From assembly GCF_003585765.1 (NCBI RefSeq), contig NZ_CP021235.1, positions 806,001-870,000 on the forward strand: a stretch of DNA of 64,000 nucleotides, in the 5' to 3' direction. The stretch comes from Pontibacter actiniarum. GTDB lineage: Bacteria; Bacteroidota; Bacteroidia; Cytophagales; Hymenobacteraceae. Position numbers and translations under genes: made by a program. The notes under the pieces were generated by a model that did not search any database, had not been told where the DNA came from, and worked only from the letters and a program-made list of their open reading frames with translations. Positions 42,214-51,552 of the stretch are shown piece after piece; position 1 is the first letter of the stretch; every line of letters begins with the position of its first letter.

Positions 42214-42666
42214 CTAAGCCGCACGTTGTTTCGGACGAAACACCTTGTTGTCGACGGAGTAGCGGCCCGGGCCCACGATCATAAAGAACAGCAGCAGCGC
42301 TGTTACGAGCGCTGAAAGCAGCAACTCGCCGTTACCCAGGTTTACCCCGCGCTGCGGGTTTACAATCAGCATCGCCCCGATCAGGATCGGGAACTGGCAG
42401 AGCACGGCCAGGCGTGTCAGCGCGCCGAAGGCAATCATAAGCCCTCCAACAATGTGCACGATACTGGTCAGCAAACTTGCCCTTCCGGCCGAGAGAATCT
42501 CCTGGCTGGAGCTGAAGATGTAGAACACATCAGACGTGTGCTCCAGGAACATAATACCCTTTACAAACAGAAAAAGCCCGAGAACGACGCGTAAGCCGTC
42601 CATCCACAGAGGATTGTTGGCGCTGTTTACTCGGTCAGGGCGGTGGATTTCGTGTGCAACATTCAT
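42214..42666 (-). CDS. DoxX-family membrane protein
   Basis: A 150-residue protein with four membrane helices (GLRVVLGLFLFVKGIMFLEH, SIVHIVGGLMIAFGALTRLA, CQFPILIGAMLIV and LLLSALVTALLLFFMIVGPG), the pattern of the DoxX group. 'LVFLKGI' and 'GPGRYSVD' near the end are common to the family. DoxX-like proteins in other bacteria are linked to thiosulphate oxidation or redox control; for this member the role is unknown. Single gene, divergent from tetR at 42862. Confidence 0.85.
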   Translation of the reverse strand: MNVAHEIHRPDRVNSANNPLWMDGLRVVLGLFLFVKGIMFLEHTSDVFYIFSSSQEILSAGRASLLTSIVHIVGGLMIAFGALTRLAVLCQFPILIGAMLIVNPQRGVNLGNGELLLSALVTALLLFFMIVGPGRYSVDNKVFRPKQRAA

Positions 42667-42792
42667 GGCGTAAGGTTTTTATGCAAAAGATAGCTATGTA
42701 TAGATGTACGTTTTTTTCACTTGTTCGGGTTTACCGGCGCCCGGGCCGGCGGCAGGGAGTGCCGGGCCGCTGGCGTAAAATTTGAAATTCGC

Positions 42793-42824
42793 TTGACGGT
42801 TTTAGACTTATCTTCCTACCTTTG
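42793..42824 (+). promoter_or_regulatory. Promoter of the tetR-efflux gene set
   Basis: A -33-like TTGAC (from 42793) and a perfect -7 box TACCTTTG (42817-42824, TAnnTTTG) are 21 bp apart and lie 38 bp ahead of the tetR start. Confidence 0.65.
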
Positions 42825-42830
42825 TTAATC

Positions 42831-42842
42831 GAATGAACATTC
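42831..42842. promoter_or_regulatory. Predicted TetR operator
   Basis: Perfect palindrome GAATGAACATTC (GAATG-AA-CATTC), 6 bp downstream of the -7 box and 19 bp before the tetR start. It is well placed to block transcription, and similar GAATG-type sites are known for TetR repressors of efflux genes. Confidence 0.6.
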
Positions 42843-42861
42843 AGTTAAGGAGGGAGCGCTC

Positions 42862-43434
42862 ATGGAACCGATAGCAGAAAAGAAAAAAGCGATTTTTGAA
42901 AGCACGCTGGAGCTGGTAACAGAGCACGGTTTTCATGGTACGCCCATGAGTTTGGTGGCAAAGCGGGCAGGGGTAGCGGCCGGTACCATCTACCACTACT
43001 TCGAGAGCAAGGAGAAGTTGATCTGCGAGCTGTTCGAGTACGTGCGCAAGCAGGCCGTGGAAGTGGTGCTGAAGGAAGTGCAGAGCGACCTGCCGTTCAA
43101 AGACTGCTTCTTTAACCTCTGGTTCAGTCTTTTTTCCTTCTATAAGGAGAACCAGAACGTGTTAAAGTTCTTCGAGCAGTTTACTAACTCCCCCTACAAT
43201 ACAGAGATCGCCGTGCTGGGGCAGGATGAGTTTCACCGCCTGCTGTTCCGTTTCTTCGAGCGGGGCATCCAGGAGGGGCACCTGCGCGACATAAGCCCTA
43301 AGATCCTGGGCGTGCTGGCCCACAGCAACATCATCTCCACGGTTAAGGTCCAGGTAACCGGCCGGTGGGAGGTGCAGGACGGCGAACTGGAGGTTATCCC
43401 GCAGATTCTCTGGGACGGCATGCGGGACAGGTAA
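42862..43434 (+). CDS. TetR/AcrR-family transcriptional repressor
   Basis: A 190-residue regulator. The helix-turn-helix is at about residues 24-48 (HGTPMSLVAKRAGVAAGTIYHYF), followed by the usual SKEKLICELFEYV. The C-terminal ligand domain is of the kind seen in efflux repressors. It stands in front of a TolC-adaptor-RND gene set on the same strand and has a palindromic operator in its own promoter, so it most likely represses itself and the pump until a toxic ligand binds. Confidence 0.93.
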   Translation: MEPIAEKKKAIFESTLELVTEHGFHGTPMSLVAKRAGVAAGTIYHYFESKEKLICELFEYVRKQAVEVVLKEVQSDLPFKDCFFNLWFSLFSFYKENQNVLKFFEQFTNSPYNTEIAVLGQDEFHRLLFRFFERGIQEGHLRDISPKILGVLAHSNIISTVKVQVTGRWEVQDGELEVIPQILWDGMRDR

Positions 43435-43483
43435 AAACGCCTTTATACTTCTGTATGTCAGTGAAATACGCTTTTTATCAATA

Positions 43484-43495
43484 ATGTTTAAACAT
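43484..43495. promoter_or_regulatory. Perfect palindrome ahead of the pump genes
   Basis: ATGTTTAAACAT is a perfect 12-bp palindrome between tetR and the TolC gene. It is not the same sequence as the operator at 42831, so a link to TetR is unproven; it could serve a different regulator. Confidence 0.35.
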
Positions 43496-43617
43496 ATAAT
43501 CTCTTAAACGCTTAACTATGAAAAAAATGTGCCTATGAAAGATTCAAAAGTAGCCACCGAGCAGTGGCTGCAACCGTTAACAAGTCTTAATTAAAGTTCA
43601 GTACATCAATTGCATAC

Positions 43618-44949
43618 ATGAAATTAACAAAACAACTAAAGCTATTGCTTACGGTGTGCCTGCTCTTCCCGACTTTGCTGCGGGCACAGCAGACAGCGGT
43701 TGTGGCTACCGACAGCCTGACGCTGGAGCAGTGTGTAGCTTTTGCGCTGGAGCACAGGGCCGAAGTAGAACAGGCGCTCCTCGACGAAGCTATCGGGCAG
43801 CGGGAGATCAGGGCCGACCTGGCCGGCTGGTTTCCGCAGATAAACGCGAACTACGGCGGTACGCACAACATTAAACTGCAGCAGCAGCCCTTCGGTGATA
43901 ACATCGTTACGCTGGGCCAAAAGTATACTTCTAACCTGCAGCTGGAGGCAACCCAGACCCTCTACAGCAGTGAGCTTTTGCTGGCCTCCAAAGCGGCGCG
44001 CTACACCAGGGAGCAGCTCGAGCAGCAGATCATCAACACGAAGGTTAACTCGGTTGTAGCCGTTAGCAAGGCCTTCTACGATGTGCTGCTCACACGGGAG
44101 CAACTGCAGATACTGCTTGTGAACCTGGAGCGCCAGGAGAAGCAGTACAACGACGCCAGAAGCAGGTATGAGGTAGGCTTGGTAGATAAAACAGACTACC
44201 AGCGCGCGGCCATTACCCTGGCCAACATCCGCAGCGACATAAAACGCGCCTCCGAGAGCATCGAGGCGAAGGTGGCCTACCTGAAGCAGCTGATGGGCTT
44301 CCCGATTGAGCAGGACCTGAACCTGGCCTACGACTACGGCCGGATGGAGGAGGTTGTGCTGATAGACACGACCCAGATCGTGAACTTCGCAGACCGCATC
44401 GAACTGCAGCAGCTGCAGACGCAGCGTCAGTTGCTGCAGCTGAACACCGCCTATCGCAAGTGGAACTTCCTGCCAACGGTATCAGCCTACGCCAACTACA
44501 ACTGGCTGTACTTTAACGATGAGTTCTCCGAGCTGTATAGCCAGTCGTACCCAACTTCCGGGGTGGGCCTGCAGGTTTCCCTGCCGATCTTCCAGGGGGG
44601 CAGAAGGTACCAGAACCTGAAGATCGCCCAGCTGCGGGAGCAGCGCCTGGACATCGAGATAGAGAACACCCGCAAGGAGATCAACACAGAGTACCTGGCT
44701 GCCCTTGCCGACTATAAAAGCGACTACGTGGAGTGGCGCACGCTGCAAAACAACCTGGAGTTGGCGCAGGAGGTGTACGATATCATCAAGCTGCAGTACA
44801 ACGAAGGTGTGAAGGCGTATGTGGACCTTGTGGTGGCAGAAAGCGAACTCCGCGCCACGCAGCTCAACTACTACAACGCCTTGTACAATTTGCTGGCCAG
44901 CAAGCTGGATTACCAGCGTGCCTTGGGTAGCATAGACATCAATCGATAA
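43618..44949 (+). CDS. TolC-family outer-membrane efflux protein
   Basis: A 443-residue TolC homologue with a signal peptide (MKLTKQLKLLLTVCLLFPTL, cleavage LRAQ). Two internally repeated halves of long helices and short strands are visible; 'DSLTLEQCVAFALEHRAEVEQALLD' and 'EGVKAYVDLVVAESELRATQLNYYNALYNLLASKLDYQRALG' are the usual family blocks. It forms the trimeric exit duct of the tripartite pump encoded by the next two genes, 20 bp and 1.2 kb downstream. The first gene of the pump operon, about 180 bp behind tetR. Confidence 0.93.
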   Translation: MKLTKQLKLLLTVCLLFPTLLRAQQTAVVATDSLTLEQCVAFALEHRAEVEQALLDEAIGQREIRADLAGWFPQINANYGGTHNIKLQQQPFGDNIVTLGQKYTSNLQLEATQTLYSSELLLASKAARYTREQLEQQIINTKVNSVVAVSKAFYDVLLTREQLQILLVNLERQEKQYNDARSRYEVGLVDKTDYQRAAITLANIRSDIKRASESIEAKVAYLKQLMGFPIEQDLNLAYDYGRMEEVVLIDTTQIVNFADRIELQQLQTQRQLLQLNTAYRKWNFLPTVSAYANYNWLYFNDEFSELYSQSYPTSGVGLQVSLPIFQGGRRYQNLKIAQLREQRLDIEIENTRKEINTEYLAALADYKSDYVEWRTLQNNLELAQEVYDIIKLQYNEGVKAYVDLVVAESELRATQLNYYNALYNLLASKLDYQRALGSIDINR

Positions 44950-44969
44950 AATCAGAGAAACTAAGAATA

Positions 44970-46118
44970 ATGAAGAATAGATACGCATGGCTGCTTTCAG
45001 CCGTCATTAGCCCGGTTATACTTTCATCCTGCGGTGGAGATGAGGCAGGCCAGCAGCAGATGAACCCTGCCGCGATGGCGGTTCCTGTGAACACCTACCA
45101 GGTGTCGGAGCAAAGTGTTACAGGTAAAGATACCTATCCCGGAACGGTGGTGCCGCTGCAGGAAGTGGAGCTTCGCCCGCAGGTGTCCGGCTACATCACC
45201 AACATTTATGTGGAGGATGGCCAGCGCGTAAAGCAGGGCCAAAAGCTTTACGAAATAGACCAGAGCAAGTACCAGGCAGGCTTACAGCAGGCCCGGGCAA
45301 ACCTGCAGAGCGCCAAAGCTAACCTGGCCAGGGTGCAGAAAGACCTGGAGCGCTACGAAAGGCTGGCTGAGCGCGACGCGATTGCCAAACAGCAGGTAGA
45401 CTACGCCCGCACGGAGGTGCAGACGGCCAAGGCACAGGTGGCCTCGGCTGAGGCACAGGTGCAGAGCGCTTCCACAGACGTTGGCTACGCCGTGATCAAC
45501 GCACCATTCAGCGGTACCATCGGCATCTCGCAGGTGCGCGTGGGAGCGCAGGTTTCGCCTGGGCAGCCGCTGCTGAACACCATCTCTTCGATGGACCCCA
45601 TCGCTGTGGACTTCGCCATTAACGAGCAGGAGATTCCGCGCTTCGTAAAGCTGCAGCAGGGCAACCAGCCGGACTCACTCTTCACCCTTACCCTGAACAA
45701 CGGTGAAAAGTACCCGCACAACGGCAAACTGTTAGCCATTGACAGAGCCATCGGGCGCCAGTCTGGCACGACTACGGTGCGTGTGCAGTTCCCGAACCCG
45801 AACGCCGTGCTGATACCGGGCATGACGGTGACGGTGAACGTGCTGAACCAGGATATCGGGGATCAGCTGGTGATACCGAACAAGGCTGTTGCTGAGCAGC
45901 TGGGCGAGTTCTATGTGTATGTAGTGCAGGGAGACTCTGTGGTGCAGCAGAACGTGCAGCTGGGCACGCGCGTGAACGGAAACGTGGTGGTGCGCGAAGG
46001 CCTGAAAGAAGGGCAGCAGATCGTAGTGGAAGGTATCCAGCGACTGCGCCAGGGCGCCAAAGTACAGGTAGGCGCCCCGCAGGGCGGCCAGCCTCAGGCA
46101 GCCGGCGGCAAGCAGTAA
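44970..46118 (+). CDS. RND efflux periplasmic adaptor (membrane fusion protein), lipoprotein
   Basis: A 382-residue adaptor of the AcrA/MexA type. The signal runs to a lipobox SSC (MKNRYAWLLSAVISPVILSS, Cys21), so it is anchored in the inner membrane. Conserved parts are the first lipoyl half (VELRPQVSGYITNIYVEDGQRVKQGQKLYEID), the alpha-hairpin (LQQARANLQSAKANLARVQKDLERYERLAERDAIAKQQVDYARTE), and the second lipoyl half (PFSGTIGISQVRVGAQVSPGQPL). It links the TolC duct to the HAE1 pump. Starts 20 bp after the TolC stop, hence an operon. Confidence 0.95.
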   Translation: MKNRYAWLLSAVISPVILSSCGGDEAGQQQMNPAAMAVPVNTYQVSEQSVTGKDTYPGTVVPLQEVELRPQVSGYITNIYVEDGQRVKQGQKLYEIDQSKYQAGLQQARANLQSAKANLARVQKDLERYERLAERDAIAKQQVDYARTEVQTAKAQVASAEAQVQSASTDVGYAVINAPFSGTIGISQVRVGAQVSPGQPLLNTISSMDPIAVDFAINEQEIPRFVKLQQGNQPDSLFTLTLNNGEKYPHNGKLLAIDRAIGRQSGTTTVRVQFPNPNAVLIPGMTVTVNVLNQDIGDQLVIPNKAVAEQLGEFYVYVVQGDSVVQQNVQLGTRVNGNVVVREGLKEGQQIVVEGIQRLRQGAKVQVGAPQGGQPQAAGGKQ

Positions 46119-46143
46119 TTTCCAAAAAAATTAATTGAGCAAC

Positions 46144-49100
46144 ATGATTTCAGATGTATTTATAAAAAGGCCCGTCACCTCTATAGTGATCTCTATAGTG
46201 ATCGTGCTGGTGGGGGTGCTGGCTATGATGAACCTGCCTGTTACGCAGTACCCGGATATTTCACCGCCTACGGTGTCGGTAACTGCGAACTATACAGGGG
46301 CCGACGCGCAGACGGTGGAGCAGACACTGGCTACACCGGTAGAAACGCAGATCAACGGTACGCCGGGTATGGCTTACATTACCTCTACCAACACCAGTAC
46401 CGGCCAGCTGAACATGACGGTTACCTTCGAGGTAGGAACCGACATTGACATTGCCACGCTGGACGTGCAGAACCGCGCCAGCATTGCGGAGCCAAGCCTG
46501 CCGGAAGAGGTAAGACGCCTCGGGGTGACGGTGCGTAAGCGTAACCCGAGTATCATGATGGTGATCGGTATTTACTCGCCGGACAGAACCCATGACGTGC
46601 AGTACCTGGACAACTACACCAACATCTATGTAAAAGACGCGTTGATGCGTGTGGAGGGTGTGGGTGACATTACTTCCATCGGGCAGGACTTCAGTATGCG
46701 CCTGTGGCTGCAGCCGGATAAACTGGCGCAGTACAACATCGGTGCCAGCGAGATTATGGCTGCCATTCAGGAGCAGAACGTGCAGGTGGCTGCCGGTACC
46801 GTGGGTGCCGCCCCGCAGTACGACAACCAGGCTTTCCAGTACCCGATCACGGTGACAGGCCGCCTGCAGACGCAGGACGAGTTCGGCGACATTATTGTGC
46901 GCACCAACCCGGCCGACGGCTCTGTTGTGTACCTGCGCGATGTGGCGAGAATCGAGTTCGGCCAGTTTGACTATGGCCGTTCGGCTACCATTAACGGTAA
47001 CCCGGCCACCATGATGCTGATTTACCAGGCACCGGGCAGTAACGCCCTGGAAACGGCCGAAGGTATCTACGCAGCCCTGGATGAGCTGAAAAAGTCTTTC
47101 CCAGCCGATGTGGACTACATTGTTTCGTTCGAGACAGTGTCTGTGGTGCAGGTGTCGATCAACGAGGTGGTGCACACCCTGATTGAGGCCCTCATCCTGG
47201 TGATCATCGTGGTGTTCCTGTTCCTGCAGAGCTGGCGTGCAACGCTGGTGCCGATCCTGGCGATACCAGTTTCTATCATCGGTACCTTTATCTTCTTCAT
47301 CCCGCTTGGCTTTACCATCAACACCCTGACCTTGTTCGGCTTCGTGTTATCGATCGGTATTGTGGTGGACGACGCCATTGTGGTGGTGGAAGCGGTGCAG
47401 CATTACATCGACCATGAGCGCATCTCGGCACGCGAGGCAACACGCAAGGCCATGAAAGATATCACGGCTCCGGTAATTGCCATTGCCCTGATACTGGCAG
47501 CGGTGTTTATTCCGGTAGGCTTTATCCCGGGCATTGTGGGCCGTCTGTATCAGCAGTTCGCCATTACCATTGCCATCTCGGTGCTTATCTCTGCCTTTGT
47601 GGCCCTTACGCTAACGCCTGCGCTTTGCTCGCTGATGCTGAAGCCGATGAACGTGAACCCTGACTCCAGGGGCATCAACAAGTTCTTCTATAAGTTTAAC
47701 AACTGGTTTGCCCGCGTTACGGAGTCCTACTCGGTAGGTGTGCGCAAGAGCATCAAGGCCACGCCGCTGGTGCTGATCATCCTGGTGTGTATCTATGTGG
47801 GTACCGCAGGTATGTTTGTGACCAAGCCATCGGGCTTTATACCTACTGAGGACGAGGGACGTCTGTTTGTGTCCGTGGAACTTCCGGAAGGCTCCTCTAA
47901 GAGCAGAACCGAAGCCATACTTGCGGAAATGGGTGAGATAATGGCTACAGTGCCTGCCGTGAAGAACTACACGGCTATTTCCGGCCTGAACGCCATTAAC
48001 TTCTCCTTTAAGTCGAACAGCGGTACTTACTTCCTGCAGCTGAAGCCGTGGGACGAAAGAGAGAGCGAAGCTGACCAGCTGGCCGGTGTAATGGCTACCC
48101 TGCAGCAGCGCTTTGCCGCACTGAAAGAGGCAAACGTACTGGTGGTAGCGCCGCCTGCGATTCCAGGCCTTGGCCAGTCAGGCGGTTTCAGCTTTGTGCT
48201 GCAGCAGCGCCAGGCCGGCGATGTGAAGGAGTTGGAGAGGGTGATGGGCCAGTTCCTGGGAGCAGCCAACGCCCGACCTGAGATTGCGATGGCCTATAGC
48301 TTCTTTAACGCCAGAACGCCGGGCTACCACGTAGAGGTAGACCGTGAGAAGGCGAAGCGACTGGGGGTAAACATTGCGGATATATACTCTACCATGGCAA
48401 CGTACATGGGTAGCCGCTACGTGAACGACTTCACCCGATACGGCCGGAACTTCCGCGTGGTAGCACAGGCAGATACATCCTACAGAATGGATATCGGCGA
48501 CCTGAGACAGTACTATGTGATGAACAGGCAAGGTGAGTCGGTGCCGCTGAGCGCCCTGGTAACTACGGAGGTGGAAGAGAGAGCCGCTGTGATTTCGCAC
48601 TACAACCTGTTCCGCTCCGTGGATATTAACGGTAGCGCCGCCCCTGGCTACAGTAGTGGCCAGGCCCTGCAGGCACTGGAAGAAGTGGCCGCAGAGGTAT
48701 TGCCGGCAGGTTACGGCTACGAGTTTACGGGGCTGAGCCGCGAGGAACTTGCAGCAGGAAGCAGTACGATCTACATCTTCTCGCTGTCGATTATACTTGT
48801 ACTGCTGTTGCTGGCCGCGCTGTATGAAAGCTGGTCGGTGCCGTTCTCGATCCTGTTCGCTATTCCGTTGGGTATGTTTGGTGCCATTCTGGCGCTTACG
48901 CTGCTACCTAAGCTGGATAACAACGTATACGCCCAGGTTGGTATGATCACTCTGATTGGTCTGGCTGCGAAAAACGCCATTCTGATTGTGGAGTTCGCCA
49001 AAGAGCGTGTGGACCGTGGCATGGAGCTGCTTGAGGCAACCATCGAGGCGGTGAAGCTGCGTCTGCGGCCGATCATCATGACCTCCCTGGCCTTTATACT

Positions 49101-49338
49101 TGGTGTGGTTCCGTTGGCGCTCGCTTCGGGTGCCGGTGCGGTGTCTCGCCAGACGATCGGCTGGGTAGTAATTGGCGGTATGCTTGCCGCTACGTTCCTG
49201 GCCATCTTTGTGGTGCCGGTGCTGTACGTGGTTATTACCCGACTGGCCTACGGTAAGAAAGGATTGGCAGAGCTGCGTGCGCAGGCTAACAACCGACCGG
49301 AAGACGGCGGCGGTTCACCTGAGTATGTTAACCCATAA
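46144..49338 (+). CDS. HAE1-type RND multidrug efflux pump
   Basis: A 1,064-residue RND transporter of the AcrB/MexB family. ATG 46144 (MISDVFIKRPVTSIVI) is chosen over a TTG nine bases upstream because it matches the usual start. Proton-relay aspartates Asp409 and Asp410 lie in IGIVVDDAIVVVEAV (membrane helix 4). Two large periplasmic loops and 12 membrane helices are in normal order, and helix 10-12 motifs (GLAAKNAILIVEFAKE) are intact. It exports hydrophobic drugs, dyes or bile-like compounds using the proton gradient, under the TetR gene at 42862. Strong terminator after the stop. Confidence 0.96.
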   Translation: MISDVFIKRPVTSIVISIVIVLVGVLAMMNLPVTQYPDISPPTVSVTANYTGADAQTVEQTLATPVETQINGTPGMAYITSTNTSTGQLNMTVTFEVGTDIDIATLDVQNRASIAEPSLPEEVRRLGVTVRKRNPSIMMVIGIYSPDRTHDVQYLDNYTNIYVKDALMRVEGVGDITSIGQDFSMRLWLQPDKLAQYNIGASEIMAAIQEQNVQVAAGTVGAAPQYDNQAFQYPITVTGRLQTQDEFGDIIVRTNPADGSVVYLRDVARIEFGQFDYGRSATINGNPATMMLIYQAPGSNALETAEGIYAALDELKKSFPADVDYIVSFETVSVVQVSINEVVHTLIEALILVIIVVFLFLQSWRATLVPILAIPVSIIGTFIFFIPLGFTINTLTLFGFVLSIGIVVDDAIVVVEAVQHYIDHERISAREATRKAMKDITAPVIAIALILAAVFIPVGFIPGIVGRLYQQFAITIAISVLISAFVALTLTPALCSLMLKPMNVNPDSRGINKFFYKFNNWFARVTESYSVGVRKSIKATPLVLIILVCIYVGTAGMFVTKPSGFIPTEDEGRLFVSVELPEGSSKSRTEAILAEMGEIMATVPAVKNYTAISGLNAINFSFKSNSGTYFLQLKPWDERESEADQLAGVMATLQQRFAALKEANVLVVAPPAIPGLGQSGGFSFVLQQRQAGDVKELERVMGQFLGAANARPEIAMAYSFFNARTPGYHVEVDREKAKRLGVNIADIYSTMATYMGSRYVNDFTRYGRNFRVVAQADTSYRMDIGDLRQYYVMNRQGESVPLSALVTTEVEERAAVISHYNLFRSVDINGSAAPGYSSGQALQALEEVAAEVLPAGYGYEFTGLSREELAAGSSTIYIFSLSIILVLLLLAALYESWSVPFSILFAIPLGMFGAILALTLLPKLDNNVYAQVGMITLIGLAAKNAILIVEFAKERVDRGMELLEATIEAVKLRLRPIIMTSLAFILGVVPLALASGAGAVSRQTIGWVVIGGMLAATFLAIFVVPVLYVVITRLAYGKKGLAELRAQANNRPEDGGGSPEYVNP

Positions 49339-49380
49339 GTATAAACATCAGCATCAGCACAGTTAGCTGACGCAGGTATA

Positions 49381-49420
49381 AAAAAGAAGCCCCGGCCAAC
49401 ACTGGCCGGGGCTTCTTTTT
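49381..49420. terminator. Strong bidirectional terminator
   Basis: Perfect 18-bp arms (AAAAAGAAGCCCCGGCCA, 49381-49398, with 49403-49420) with flanking T-tracts on both strands. It separates the efflux operon from the convergent gene at 49436. Confidence 0.9.
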
Positions 49421-49435
49421 TATACCTACTAGGGT

Positions 49436-49912
49436 TTACCGTTTTTCCTTTAGCTGCTCCAGCAGCCGCTCAATCCAGAAAATCAGGAACAGGGCCACCA
49501 GGTTAACGCCTATGAACCGCTGCCCCAGGTCGGTGCCGATGCTGAAGTGGAAAGAGGAGAGGGCCAGGCGGAACTTGAAGATCCAGCCAGCCACCATGTC
49601 CACGCCCACACCTATCCGCAGGCCCGCCACATACTGAAAACCATAGGCGCCAAACGAGAAGTAGATTACCTGCAGCAACTGGTTTATGAGCGACAGGACC
49701 AGCCCGCGCTTCTGGTTCCGAAAAAGCATGCGGCCGCAAAGTATGGAGAAAACGTAAAGCCCTCCCGCAAACAGGCCCACGCGCAAGGCCTGCTGCGTAA
49801 CGGCCATCTCTCCGCTAAACATTACCCAAACTGTAAGTGCAATGCCAAGCACGCCGCCAACTATCTGGTAAATAGCGATGGCCTTGATTTGATTGTGAAT
49901 TTTGTTGTTCAA
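49436..49912 (-). CDS. Integral membrane protein of unknown function
   Basis: A 158-residue protein with four hydrophobic segments (AIAIYQIVGGVLGIALTVWV, ALRVGLFAGGLYVFSILCG, VLSLINQLLQVIYFSFGAYG and FIGVNLVALFLIFWIERLL), no cofactor or transporter motif. Charged loops (RNQKRG, EQLKEKR) suggest a plain helical bundle. It is a lone gene with its own terminator. Function unknown. Confidence 0.72.
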   Translation of the reverse strand: MNNKIHNQIKAIAIYQIVGGVLGIALTVWVMFSGEMAVTQQALRVGLFAGGLYVFSILCGRMLFRNQKRGLVLSLINQLLQVIYFSFGAYGFQYVAGLRIGVGVDMVAGWIFKFRLALSSFHFSIGTDLGQRFIGVNLVALFLIFWIERLLEQLKEKR

Positions 49913-50404
49913 CTTCTAAACCCCGTGGGGCTGCTTAATTTTAACTTTCCTTTAATGTATCCGTCTCCGGTTACGGTAGGCTAAATTAAGCATTTTACAT
50001 GCGATATCCTTGGTGCTGCGGCAAGGTTCGGGTTTTGCGGTGCGGATAAACCCTGCTCCGGTGCCGGTGCCACCGGTGCCGGCACTTTTCTGCCGGCTGG
50101 TGCGGAGCCTCTGAAGGAAGCCGTAGCCCGTAAGGAGCTTCCCCTGCAGCGGCGCAGGGTGTGCAAAAGGGTAAGTTATGCCGCTTCTTTATACGTACAA
50201 AAGAGAAACAGCGCATAGCCCCGTAAGTGCCTCATGCAAAGCACAGCGGCAGGCGCGAAGGAATAACGTGTGGCGCGGCAAGTGCGGTGGAGGATGGTCA
50301 CTGGCTTTACTATGGCGGGGAGAGGCCGTATATTTGCTCTTCCGGTTTTCTGCTGGCAGCGTGCTGTTGCGTGCGGCAACCATCCGTTTACGAGAATCAA
50401 CCCC
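49913..50404. other. Divergent intergenic region with a GC palindrome
   Basis: About 490 bp between the membrane-protein gene and the FUSC-like gene. GTGCCGG...CCGGCAC (50061-50085) contains nested CCGGTG repeats and is followed by TTTTC. The frame of the FUSC-like gene extends upstream to 50270 but without signs of coding. Nothing else recognised. Confidence 0.45.
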
Positions 50405-51457
50405 ATGCTTAAAGAACTCTTTGCACTAAAAGAAACAGACAGGAAGTGGCACTTGCCCGTTGTGGCGGGGCTTTGTATCGGTGTGCCCGTGCTGGTGGGC
50501 TACTTTACCGGGAACATGCAGAGTGGCAAACTGGCCTCCATGGCAGCCCTGGTTATACTTTACATTCAGTCCCAGAACATCGCCCGAAGGATGATTGTAC
50601 TGATGGCCTGCTCCTTTGGCATTATGGTGTCGTTCACCGTGGGGTTTGTTTTCGGTTTTGATCCTTTGGTCGCCTCCCTTGTGCTTGGCATCTATGCCTT
50701 TACGGTGCACCTGGTGCTGTACTACCTTAAAATGGTGCGCCCGCCCGGTAACTTTTTCTTTATCATGACTGCGTCTGTGGCCATTTCGATGCCGCATAAC
50801 CTGGCGACCGTACCCCATAACATCGGGCTGGCAGGAATCGGGACCATGTTTGCCTGCACCCTGGGGCTTATCTACAGCATCATTACCCTGCGCAAGTCGC
50901 CGGCAGACAACGAGGTGATTACCCTGTCTAAAAACCGGTACGTTAACTTTGTTGAGTCGGTAACGTTCGGCTTTTTTGTCGGCCTCTCGCTGCTGCTGGC
51001 TTACCTGCTGGAGCTGGACACCCCTTACTGGGTTCCTACCTCGTGTGCCGCCGTTATGCAGGGCGTTAGCGTGAGCCACATCTGGCAGCGGAGTGCCCAG
51101 CGCATTTTAGGCACTTTCATCGGTCTGGGCCTGACCTGGGCCGTTCTGCTGCTCAACCCGTCCCTGCTGGCCATCTGCATCGGCATTATCCTGCTGCAAA
51201 TAATTGTGGAGTTCCTGGTGGTGCGCAACTATGCCCTTGCCGTTATCTTTATCACCATACTCACCATCTTCCTGGCCGAGACGGGCACCGCGTTAACCGC
51301 AGACCCGACCCAGCTGATCAAAGCGCGCTTCTTTGACATCCTGATCGGGAGCGTGGTGGGGGCTTTGGGCGGTGTGCTGCTGTACAACGAAAAGCTGCAG
51401 TACCTGGCAACGCGTCAAATGCGGAAGACGCGCATCAACATGCTCCGGCGCAAATAA
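50405..51457 (+). CDS. FUSC-like integral membrane protein
   Basis: A 350-residue protein with two blocks of membrane helices (WHLPVVAGLCIGVPVLVGYF through IIGTLGLIYSIITL, then FGFFVGLSLLLAYLLELDTPYWVPTSCAAVMQ and later) joined by a cytosolic stretch. 'TPYWVPTSCAAVMQG' and 'RILGTFIGLGLTWAVLL' are the FUSC (fusaric-acid-resistance-like) signature blocks. The FUSC group may export aromatic acids, but it also has many uncharacterised members. ATG 50405 is chosen; the longer frame from 50270 is rejected for lack of a coding signal. Single gene. Confidence 0.85.
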   Translation: MLKELFALKETDRKWHLPVVAGLCIGVPVLVGYFTGNMQSGKLASMAALVILYIQSQNIARRMIVLMACSFGIMVSFTVGFVFGFDPLVASLVLGIYAFTVHLVLYYLKMVRPPGNFFFIMTASVAISMPHNLATVPHNIGLAGIGTMFACTLGLIYSIITLRKSPADNEVITLSKNRYVNFVESVTFGFFVGLSLLLAYLLELDTPYWVPTSCAAVMQGVSVSHIWQRSAQRILGTFIGLGLTWAVLLLNPSLLAICIGIILLQIIVEFLVVRNYALAVIFITILTIFLAETGTALTADPTQLIKARFFDILIGSVVGALGGVLLYNEKLQYLATRQMRKTRINMLRRK

Positions 51458-51493
51458 ACCTCCACCTGCGAGCGCGCTTTAGGTGCGTTAACA

Positions 51494-51529
51494 AAAAGAG
51501 GCAGCCCCAGGTCCGGGGCTGCCTCTTTT
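51494..51529. terminator. Bidirectional terminator
   Basis: Perfect 15-bp arms (AAAAGAGGCAGCCCC, 51494-51508, with 51515-51529), with T-rich flanks on both strands, between the convergent FUSC-like and YceI genes. Confidence 0.85.
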
Positions 51530-51552
51530 ATACTTTATAAGATGCAAAAAGC

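Noticed and set aside
43484..43495. ATGTTTAAACAT taken as a second TetR operator
   Set aside because: Sequence differs from GAATGAACATTC; kept only as a low-confidence regulatory palindrome.
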